Below are positions 1 to 5,229 of a stretch of 8,657 nucleotides of DNA, piece after piece. A program made the position numbers and the translations under genes. How positions within the stretch are numbered: position 1 is the first letter of the stretch; each line of letters opens with the position of its first letter. The notes beneath the pieces were generated by a model. It was not told the DNA's origin. It ran no database searches and saw nothing but the letters and a program-made list of their open reading frames with translations. Origin of the DNA: Clostridiales bacterium (GTDB lineage: Bacteria; Bacillota; Clostridia; Oscillospirales; CAG-272); the NCBI GenBank assembly GCA_004554105.1, contig SFNW01000098.1, positions 1 to 8,657 on the forward strand. Direction: 5' to 3'.

Positions 1-171
1 AAAATCAAGTATGTAACTATGCTCAAAGAAGCGCGAATCCCCTCGTTTGTCTTCTTCTGCAACCTCCCGCAATGGGTCAAAGAGCCTTACCGAAGATACC
101 TCGAGAACAAAATCCGCGAAAAGTGGAACTTCTCCGGTACGCCCATCAACCTATTTATGCGCGAAAAATAA
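1..171 (+). CDS. der: Ribosome biogenesis GTPase Der (EngA), C-terminal fragment
   Basis: The window opens inside this gene; only the last 56 codons and a TAA stop at 169-171 are present, read in frame 1. The visible protein runs from KIKYVTMLKEARIPSFVFFC to a final GTPINLFMREK. This is the end of the KH-like domain that follows the two GTPase domains in Der: the family ends in a pattern of F-x-N-x-P, then Y-x-R-Y-L-E-N, then GTP-I-x-hydrophobic-R, and all three pieces are present (residues about 18-23, 30-36 and 46-54 of the fragment). Der is an essential double-GTPase that helps mature the 50S ribosomal subunit; the KH-like domain contacts rRNA. The GTPase domains lie to the left of the window. 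The gene converges on rnhB across a 599-bp repeat-filled gap, with no clear T-tract terminator directly after the stop. Identity is from motif recognition of a short tail, so it is good but not complete. Confidence 0.88.
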   Translation, partial: KIKYVTMLKEARIPSFVFFCNLPQWVKEPYRRYLENKIREKWNFSGTPINLFMREK

Positions 172-196
172 GCACTCGACGTTTCTCAATACGGAG

Positions 197-307
197 GTAG
201 GGTCGCGCCTCGGTGCGACCGGGCAGGCGTGGTCGTAGGGTCGCGCCTTGGTGCGACCGGGTAGGCGTGGTCGTAGGGTCGCGCCTTGGTGCGACCGGGT
301 AGGCGTG
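197..307. repeat. Three tandem 38-bp units, each with a palindrome
   Basis: Units lie at 197-234, 235-272 and 273-307 (the last matches for 35 bases and is then cut off). Units 1 and 2 differ at two positions, both C to T; unit 3 equals unit 2 as far as it goes. Each contains GGTCGCGCCTTGGTGCGACC (C in place of the first T of the central TT in unit 1), which can fold into a stem of up to 9 pairs with one G-T wobble. There are no unique spacers, so it is not a CRISPR array. It begins 25 bp after the der stop. It resembles REP-type intergenic palindromes; that classification is inference. Confidence 0.9.
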
Positions 308-321
308 TGGATGTAAAGCGG

Positions 322-450
322 GTTATCACCAAGATGCCCAATTGGGGTCCGCAGCCGTGTCGTAGATACGGCTGTGGTGGCTGTCTCGGAGAGACTGCAA
401 TCATGGGTAACCCCATGTTCAGCCTCGGAGAGGCTTAACATGGGGACAGA
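322..450. repeat. Modular intergenic repeat, copy A
   Basis: This copy starts with the 16-mer GTTATCACCAAGATGC (322-337) and ends with TGGGGACAGA (441-450); both are exactly shared with copy B at 534-614. Directly after the 16-mer comes a perfect 10-bp palindrome CCCAATTGGG (337-346). Next come a hairpin with arms CAGCCGT/ACGGCTG (352-358 and 368-374) and a hairpin GTCTC-GGA-GAGAC (383-395). A long closing hairpin follows: CCCCATGTT (411-419) pairs with AACATGGGG (437-445), with an inner stem GCCTC-GGA-GAGGC (422-434). Copy A is longer than copy B because it carries additional hairpin modules between the shared ends. No open reading frame here looks like a protein. Confidence 0.8.
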
Positions 451-467
451 GCTGCGTAGTAGATAAT

Positions 468-486
468 CGAGCTTCGGAGATGCTCG
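468..486. repeat. Hairpin with TCGGAGA tip between the two modules
   Basis: Arms CGAGC (468-472) and GCTCG (482-486) enclose TTCGGAGAT. Inside, TC-GGA-GA (474-480) can extend the stem past a T-T mismatch, giving the same apical C-GGA-G as its neighbours. It sits in the spacer between modular repeat copies A and B. A small tandem repeat follows it at 515-528 (CTCTTAC twice). Confidence 0.6.
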
Positions 487-533
487 GTTGTGATAGCATA
501 TTTGCCCGCGTCCACTCTTACCTCTTACCTCTC

Positions 534-614
534 GTTATCACCAAGATGCAAGCTTGGAGAGCTTGCGGTACTCGGTTAACCCCACCTTGCCGCTTGCGGC
601 TAGGTGGGGACAGA
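534..614. repeat. Modular intergenic repeat, copy B
   Basis: This is a second, shorter copy of the element at 322-450. It starts with the identical 16-mer GTTATCACCAAGATGC (534-549) and ends with the identical TGGGGACAGA (605-614). After the 16-mer lies a hairpin GCAAGCT (548-554) / AGCTTGC (560-566) whose tip reads TTGGAGA. The closing hairpin pairs CCCCACCT (580-587) with AGGTGGGG (602-609) and has an inner stem GCCGC/GCGGC (589-593, 596-600). Compared with copy A the outer CCCCA/TGGGG ends are kept while the inner arms differ but still pair, so structure rather than sequence is conserved. Confidence 0.8.
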
Positions 615-632
615 CGGCACCACAACACCCGA

Positions 633-689
633 CAATGAGCTAAATTGCATAGATTTTGCTCATTGCCACTGCTAAGTCGGAGACTTTGC
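633..689. repeat. Two adjacent hairpins at the right of the repeat island
   Basis: The first pairs CAATGAGC (633-640) with GCTCATTG (658-665) around a 17-nt loop. The second pairs AAGTC (674-678) with GACTT (682-686) around GGA, and GC/GC outside a T-T mismatch (671-672, 688-689). The second has the same TCGGAGA tip (677-683) as hairpins at 383-395, 422-434 and 468-486. Together with the T-rich complement at 691-700 it could also stop transcripts leaving rnhB on the minus strand, but this is not clear-cut. Confidence 0.55.
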
Positions 690-710
690 AAAACGAAAAA
701 CTATCGCCTG

Positions 711-737
711 GTAGGTCGCAGCAAGCCGCGACCCTAC
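711..737 (-). repeat. Inverted, diverged copy of the 38-bp-unit palindrome; possible rnhB terminator
   Basis: Read on the minus strand, this stretch begins GTAGGGTCGCGGCTTG and continues CTGCGACCTAC, matching the start of the 197-307 units in opposite orientation. One stem pair is swapped from C-G to G-C by two compensating changes, and the G-T wobble is kept, which supports a real hairpin. It lies 33 bp beyond the rnhB stop. On the minus strand, TTTTTCGTTT follows ten bases after the stem, so it may double as a weak intrinsic terminator for the operon; the gap before the T tract makes that uncertain. Confidence 0.6.
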
Positions 738-770
738 TCTGCTTATTTTCAACATGATACATCGCAGAAC

Positions 771-1370
771 CTACTCAAACAGCGACGGGAGCGTGTCGAT
801 AAGGCGGAACGACAGGCGGTGATACGGGGTTGTGCCGTATTGCGCGATGGCGGCGCGATGCGCTTTCGTCGGGTAACCCTTATTTATGTTCCATGCATAC
901 TGTGGATATTCCTCGTGGATACGCTTCATATACTCGTCGCGGTGCGTTTTAGCGAGAATAGACGCCGCCGCAATGCTCATCATCTTGCCGTCGCCCTTGA
1001 CGATACACTCATGGCTGATGCCGCTATACGGCTTAAAGCGGTTGCCGTCGATGAGCAAAAACTCGGGACGCACCTTCAGAGCATCGATGGCGCGGTGCAT
1101 TGCAAGAAACGACGCATTGAGGATGTTGATACGGTCGATTTCTTCCGCCGTGACGATGCCGACAGCCCACGCCAGCGCGTCGCGTTCGATTACAGGGCGA
1201 AGACTGTCGCGACGCTTCTCCGACAACTGCTTGGAGTCGTTGAGCAGGTCGTTGCTATACCCCTCGGGAAGAATTACCGCTGCAGCAAACACCGGACCAG
1301 CCAGGCAGCCGCGACCCGCTTCGTCGCATCCCGCCTCCAACCGTCCCGGCTCAAGATATGGTAATAACAT
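771..1370 (-). CDS. rnhB: Ribonuclease HII
   Basis: This 199-residue enzyme cuts the RNA strand of RNA/DNA hybrids. It makes the 5' incision at single ribonucleotides left in DNA (ribonucleotide excision repair) and helps remove Okazaki primers in the cytoplasm. Seen directly: the N-terminal GCDEAGRG signature (residues 14-21) with catalytic D16 and E17 and the GRG loop that reads the RNA-DNA junction; LLIDGN with D108; KGDGK with D127, the likely fourth metal ligand; ASILAKTHRDEYM (136-148); and NKGYPTKAH (163-171), whose Y166 matches the junction-sensing tyrosine of the family. Length is typical. Its ATG (1368-1370) overlaps the TAA of the upstream prenyl synthase gene as TAATG, so translation is probably coupled and no separate promoter is needed. 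The DNA to its left is the repeat island, and transcription converges with der there. Confidence 0.97.
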   Translation of the reverse strand: MLLPYLEPGRLEAGCDEAGRGCLAGPVFAAAVILPEGYSNDLLNDSKQLSEKRRDSLRPVIERDALAWAVGIVTAEEIDRINILNASFLAMHRAIDALKVRPEFLLIDGNRFKPYSGISHECIVKGDGKMMSIAAASILAKTHRDEYMKRIHEEYPQYAWNINKGYPTKAHRAAIAQYGTTPYHRLSFRLIDTLPSLFE

Positions 1371-2341
1371 TAGTGATGGCGCTTTATGATGTAATTAAAC
1401 AGCGACAGGAAGGCATCTTTCGCCTCGCTGTCGGCATACGGCGCAAGTAGTTCGAATGCCTCCGTGCGGATGCGTTCCATCGTCTGATAAGCATAGTCGA
1501 TGCCGCCCTCGGCTTTGGCAAATTCGATAAGCGTATCGATTTCGGCATCGCTGAGAGAGTCGGTGTTAAGCAGTCGGCGCATTGCCTCGGCTTGCTTGGT
1601 GGGCTGCTGCAAGGCATAAATCAACGGAAGCGTCACCTTGCCTTCGCGCAGGTCGTTGCCCGTCGGTTTGCCCACTTTTTCATCGTGTGAATAGTCGAAA
1701 ATATCGTCTTTTATTTGAAAACACAGTCCGAGTTTTTCCATAAAATTAGCGAGCGTCTCGATGTCGGCTTCGGTTGCCCCGGCGGTGTAGCCGCCCACCT
1801 CCACACAACTGCGGAAGAGCGACGCCGTTTTGCGCCCGATTATGCTGAAATAACTCTCTTCGTTGATGTTATGTCGGCGCGCTATGTCGATTTGGTCGAG
1901 TTCGCCCGTCGACAGCGTTTTGCCGAGTTCAGAAATCGACGAAATCACGCGCAAATCGCCCGTCGAGATGGAGCATTGCAGCGCATTGCTCACGAAATAG
2001 TCGCCCGCAAGCACCGCTATGTGGTTGTCCCATATACTGTTAACCGTCGGGCGCCCGCGGCGAGTCCGCGTCTCGTCGATTACGTCGTCGTGTATCAACG
2101 ACGCATTGTGAAGTAGTTCGATTGCCGCTGCTCCGGAGATTACATTCTCATTGACGTTGCCGAAAAATTTCGCGCTCAGTATCACGATGATGGGGCGTAT
2201 TTGCTTGCCTTTCGACTGCAGATAGGTTTCCACTACGTTGTTGAGCAAGTCACTTCGGCTATACAAAGCGGCACGCATTCGCTCGTTAAGCCTGTTTATC
2301 TCGGGAGAAATCGATTCTCGGATGGTTTCAAATGTCGTCAT
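1370..2341 (-). CDS. ispB: Long-chain trans-polyprenyl diphosphate synthase (octaprenyl/solanesyl type)
   Basis: This 323-residue enzyme condenses isopentenyl diphosphate units onto an allylic primer to make the long isoprenoid tail of the respiratory quinone, menaquinone in this group. The fold is all-helical and cytoplasmic, usually a homodimer. Motifs seen: GKQIRP (45-50) for substrate phosphate binding; LLHNASLIHDDVID (76-89), containing the first aspartate-rich motif D85-D86-x-x-D89; RRGRPT (94-99); GRKTASLF (169-176); and the second aspartate-rich motif KDDIFDY (211-217), followed by GKPTGNDLREGKVTLPL (224-240). The residue five before the first aspartate is small (A80), as in E. coli IspB and unlike farnesyl synthases, so a long product is expected; exact chain length cannot be read. 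It is first gene of an operon with rnhB (TAATG overlap) and has its own upstream promoter at 2359-2391. The symbol is used in the broad family sense. Confidence 0.93.
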   Translation of the reverse strand: MTTFETIRESISPEINRLNERMRAALYSRSDLLNNVVETYLQSKGKQIRPIIVILSAKFFGNVNENVISGAAAIELLHNASLIHDDVIDETRTRRGRPTVNSIWDNHIAVLAGDYFVSNALQCSISTGDLRVISSISELGKTLSTGELDQIDIARRHNINEESYFSIIGRKTASLFRSCVEVGGYTAGATEADIETLANFMEKLGLCFQIKDDIFDYSHDEKVGKPTGNDLREGKVTLPLIYALQQPTKQAEAMRRLLNTDSLSDAEIDTLIEFAKAEGGIDYAYQTMERIRTEAFELLAPYADSEAKDAFLSLFNYIIKRHH

Positions 2342-2358
2342 GTTAACGTTTTAAGTCA

Positions 2359-2391
2359 CAAAATTACTAATATTTGCGTTATTTCCGCAAT
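2359..2391 (-). promoter_or_regulatory. Bacteroidetes-type promoter for the ispB-rnhB operon
   Basis: On the minus strand TAATTTTG (2366 down to 2359) is an exact match to the Bacteroidetes -7 consensus TAnnTTTG. ATTG (2391-2388), containing the TTG core of the -33 element, lies 21 bases upstream, close to the usual spacing. Transcription would start about 2352-2355, giving a short leader of roughly 12 bases before the ATG at 2341. Match to consensus is seen; activity is inferred. Confidence 0.6.
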
Positions 2392-2418
2392 TTCACGACG
2401 TAATAATTCGTATTTTGC

Positions 2419-2430
2419 ACAAAATTTTGT
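2419..2430. promoter_or_regulatory. 12-bp perfect palindrome in the divergent ispB/polA promoter region
   Basis: ACAAAATTTTGT is its own reverse complement and lies 28 bp before the polA ATG. An overlapping inverted repeat ATTTTG-CA-CAAAAT occupies 2412-2425. It could be an operator for a dimeric regulator or a by-product of AT-rich promoter DNA. A weak -7-like TACTTTTA follows at 2430-2437, but no convincing -33 partner for polA was found, so the polA promoter itself is not assigned. Confidence 0.35.
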
Positions 2431-2458
2431 ACTTTTATCGGATAATTTACCAAAATAT

Positions 2459-5224
2459 ATGGACAATAAGAAACTATTCTTGCTGGATGCTTACGCTTTG
2501 ATATTCCGCGCGTATCACGCTTTGAAATATTCGCCGCGTTTCACGTCGAAAGGCATGAACACCTCGGCTATCTTCGGATTTGTAAACACACTCGAAGAGG
2601 TGCTCCGTAAGGAGAACCCGACGCACATCGCCGTGTGTTTCGACCCGCCGGGTCCGACGTTCCGCCACGAGATGTATCCCGACTACAAAGCCGGGCGAGA
2701 GGCTACCCCCGAAGACATACGCATCGCCGTGCCTTACATCAAAGACATCATCCGCGCCATGCGTATTCCCATCGTTGAAGTTGACGGTTACGAGGCTGAC
2801 GACGTCATCGGAACGCTCGCACGAGCAAGCGTCGACAACGGATTCGAAACTTTCATTATGTCGTCCGACAAAGACCTCAGCCAACTCGTCGGCGAAACCG
2901 TCAAAATCTACCGCCCGGGCATGCGCGGCGCAGCGCCCGAGGTTCGCGGCATAGCCGAAGTGTGCAACATCTTCGGCATCGACAGACCTAACCAAGTGAT
3001 TGACATCCTGGCACTTATGGGCGACAAGGTCGACAACATTCCCGGATGTCCCGGCGTCGGCGAAGTGACCGCTTCAAAACTCATCAAAGAGTTCGGCTCG
3101 ATCGAAAACCTCATCGCCAACACCGACCGGCTCAAGGGCGCGCTCAAGAAAAAGGTGGAAGACAACGTCGACAACATCCGCTTTTCGAGAACGCTCGCCG
3201 AAATCAATACGCATGCGCCGGTCAACATAGACTGCGACCAACTTGCACGACAGCCGCTCGACGCCGACGCGCTGCGCCGCATTTTCGACGAACTCGAGTT
3301 TAAGTCGCTCGCCACTCGCATCATCGGCGACGCTGCACCTGCGCCTGCGACCCCGGCACCGAAAGCCAAGCCTAAACCCACTAACACTCAACCGGTTATA
3401 GGCTCGCTTTTCGACGATTTGTTAGAGCCGGAAGCCGACGAAATCGCCATCGAAGGGCAAGTCGAAGGCGAATTTATATTCGCCGACAGCGACAACGTAG
3501 CCCGACTCGTCGACGAAGCAACCGCACTCGGCACTTTCGGTTTCTACTGCGTTACAACGGCTGCCGACGCCATGAACGCCGCGCTAAAAGGCATCGCCGT
3601 AGCAACTTCGCCCGCTCGCGCTTTCTTCCTCACATACTCCGGCAACGAATCGCTCGTCGAGCGTATCCTCTCTTGCAATGCCACTAAAGTGGGCAACGAC
3701 GTCAAGCGCGACATCATCGTGGCGCGACGTCACGGCATCGCCTTTGCCGAACCCTTCTACGATACTGCTATCGCGCACTACCTCCTGCAGCCGGAGATGA
3801 ATCATTCGCTCGACCGCATCGCCGAAATCTATCTCGCCGAGGAATTGCCCAAAATCGCGCTCCCGCCCACGGCGAAAAAGTCGTTCGACTTTGCCGCCGA
3901 ACTCGCCCCCGACGACTACTACAACGTCGTTTGCGCCTACGCGGCGGCTAACCTCCGTCTCCGTGCTCGTTTCGACGAACTCCTCGCTAAGGAAGGTATG
4001 ACCCAACTGCTAACCGACATCGAATTTCCTCTCGTGCCCGTTCTCGCCGACATGGAAATGACCGGCGTCCGCATCGACACCGACGCGCTTCGAGCTTATT
4101 CCGAGACGCTTACCGCTTCGCTCACCGACATCGAAGCCGAGTGCCAACAACTCGCCGGGACGACGTTCAACGTCGGCAGTCCGGCTCAAGTCGGCGAAAT
4201 CCTCTTCGACCGCCTCAAAATCGACGATAAGGCGAAAAAAACCGCGCGCGGACAGTATTCCACTACCGAAGAAGTGCTCGAACACCTCCGCATGCGGCAT
4301 CCGATTGTCGGCAAAATCCTCGAATATCGTAAACTCAAGAAACTCCTGTCGACCTACGTCAACGCTCTGCCGTTGCTCATCAACCCCTCAACAGGAAAGA
4401 TTCATACCACTTACAATCAGACGGTTACCGCCACCGGGCGTCTATCGTCGACAAACCCGAACTTGCAAAACATTCCGATTCGAAACGAAGAAGGCCGCGA
4501 AATCCGTAAAGCATTTATCCCCGACGACGGGCATGTGTTCTTCTCCGCCGACTACTCGCAAATCGAACTCCGCCTGGTTGCCAACATGAGCCAAGACCGC
4601 TCGATGGTCGACGCTTTCCTCGCCGGCGAAGACATCCACCGCGCAACTGCCGCAAAAATCTTCCACGAGCGTATCGACGACGTTACCGCCGACCAGCGAC
4701 GTAAGGCGAAAACCGCCAACTTCGGTATGATTTACGGCATTTCCGCTTTCGGCCTCAGCGAACGCCTGCAAATTCCGCGCGCAGAGGCGAAGGCTATCAT
4801 CGAAGGCTATTTTGCCACTTTCCCCGGCGTGCGTAAATACATGGACGACTGCATCGAACGAACTCGCGCCACGGGATACGTCACTACGTTGTTCGGCAGG
4901 CGTCGAATCCTTCCCGACATCAACTCGCGCAACGCCGTCGTTCGCGGTTATGCCGAGCGAAATGCCATCAACGCGCCTATCCAAGGCACCGCCGCCGACA
5001 TCATAAAAATCGCTATGATTCGCATTTTCCGCCGATTCAACGACGAAGGTATTCGCTCGAAAATGATTCTCCAAGTGCACGACGAACTCAATTTCGACGT
5101 CTTGCCCGACGAACTCGAACGTGTCCGCGAAATTGTTAAAACCGAGATGGAAAATGCCGCTTCGTTCACCGTGCCTTTAGTGGCTGACTGCGACACCGGC
5201 AACAACTGGCTCGAGGCGCATTAA
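2459..5224 (+). CDS. polA: DNA polymerase I, with degenerate 3'-5' exonuclease domain
   Basis: This 921-residue repair polymerase removes RNA primers and fills gaps. The 5' nuclease domain (about 1-290) keeps its acidic residues: D10, D62, E112/D114/D115 in GYEADDV, D137/D139 in SSDKDL, and D189/D192 in GDKVDNIPG, followed by the helix-hairpin-helix GCPGVGEVTA. A Pro/Ala-rich linker (291-330) contains QPVIGSLF. The exonuclease-like domain (about 335-515) lacks three catalytic carboxylates (Y363, V365 and N498 replace D355, E357 and D501 of E. coli); only D418 remains. The polymerase domain has motif A DYSQIELR (698-705), motif B with R747, K751, F755 and Y759, and motif C VHDEL with D875-E876. 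The start was placed at MDNKKLFLLDAYALIFRAYH because the family begins there; the open frame runs back to 2201, antisense to ispB, but is unlike Pol I. The stop is 5 bp from that of the opposing kinase gene. Confidence 0.98.
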   Translation: MDNKKLFLLDAYALIFRAYHALKYSPRFTSKGMNTSAIFGFVNTLEEVLRKENPTHIAVCFDPPGPTFRHEMYPDYKAGREATPEDIRIAVPYIKDIIRAMRIPIVEVDGYEADDVIGTLARASVDNGFETFIMSSDKDLSQLVGETVKIYRPGMRGAAPEVRGIAEVCNIFGIDRPNQVIDILALMGDKVDNIPGCPGVGEVTASKLIKEFGSIENLIANTDRLKGALKKKVEDNVDNIRFSRTLAEINTHAPVNIDCDQLARQPLDADALRRIFDELEFKSLATRIIGDAAPAPATPAPKAKPKPTNTQPVIGSLFDDLLEPEADEIAIEGQVEGEFIFADSDNVARLVDEATALGTFGFYCVTTAADAMNAALKGIAVATSPARAFFLTYSGNESLVERILSCNATKVGNDVKRDIIVARRHGIAFAEPFYDTAIAHYLLQPEMNHSLDRIAEIYLAEELPKIALPPTAKKSFDFAAELAPDDYYNVVCAYAAANLRLRARFDELLAKEGMTQLLTDIEFPLVPVLADMEMTGVRIDTDALRAYSETLTASLTDIEAECQQLAGTTFNVGSPAQVGEILFDRLKIDDKAKKTARGQYSTTEEVLEHLRMRHPIVGKILEYRKLKKLLSTYVNALPLLINPSTGKIHTTYNQTVTATGRLSSTNPNLQNIPIRNEEGREIRKAFIPDDGHVFFSADYSQIELRLVANMSQDRSMVDAFLAGEDIHRATAAKIFHERIDDVTADQRRKAKTANFGMIYGISAFGLSERLQIPRAEAKAIIEGYFATFPGVRKYMDDCIERTRATGYVTTLFGRRRILPDINSRNAVVRGYAERNAINAPIQGTAADIIKIAMIRIFRRFNDEGIRSKMILQVHDELNFDVLPDELERVREIVKTEMENAASFTVPLVADCDTGNNWLEAH

Positions 5225-5229
5225 GCGAC

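Noticed and set aside
197..307. Tandem repeats as a CRISPR array.
   Set aside because: Units are directly joined with no unique spacers, and no cas gene is near.
151..441. Minus-strand open frames across the repeat island, rich in Pro/Arg repeats such as GRTKARPYDH.
   Set aside because: They are translations of the 38-bp repeats and hairpins, with no domain and no conserved start. The base changes between units follow hairpin pairing, not codons.
645..1364. Long plus-strand open frame opposite rnhB.
   Set aside because: It is antisense to a clear RNase HII gene, is rich in Arg/Ala/Val and has no recognisable domain.
2430..2437. TACTTTTA as the polA -7 element.
   Set aside because: The last base differs from consensus and no TTTG lies at the proper distance (only TTCG at 2407-2410), so it was not listed as a promoter.
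2201..2458. An 86-residue N-terminal extension of Pol I.
   Set aside because: The stretch is antisense to ispB and then crosses the AT-rich promoter region. Pol I homologues begin at the equivalent of the ATG at 2459.
4442..5080. Long minus-strand open frames within polA, for example at 4442-5080, 3584-4006 and 2474-2995.
   Set aside because: They are mirror frames caused by the GC-rich codon pattern of polA. None shows a protein family signature.
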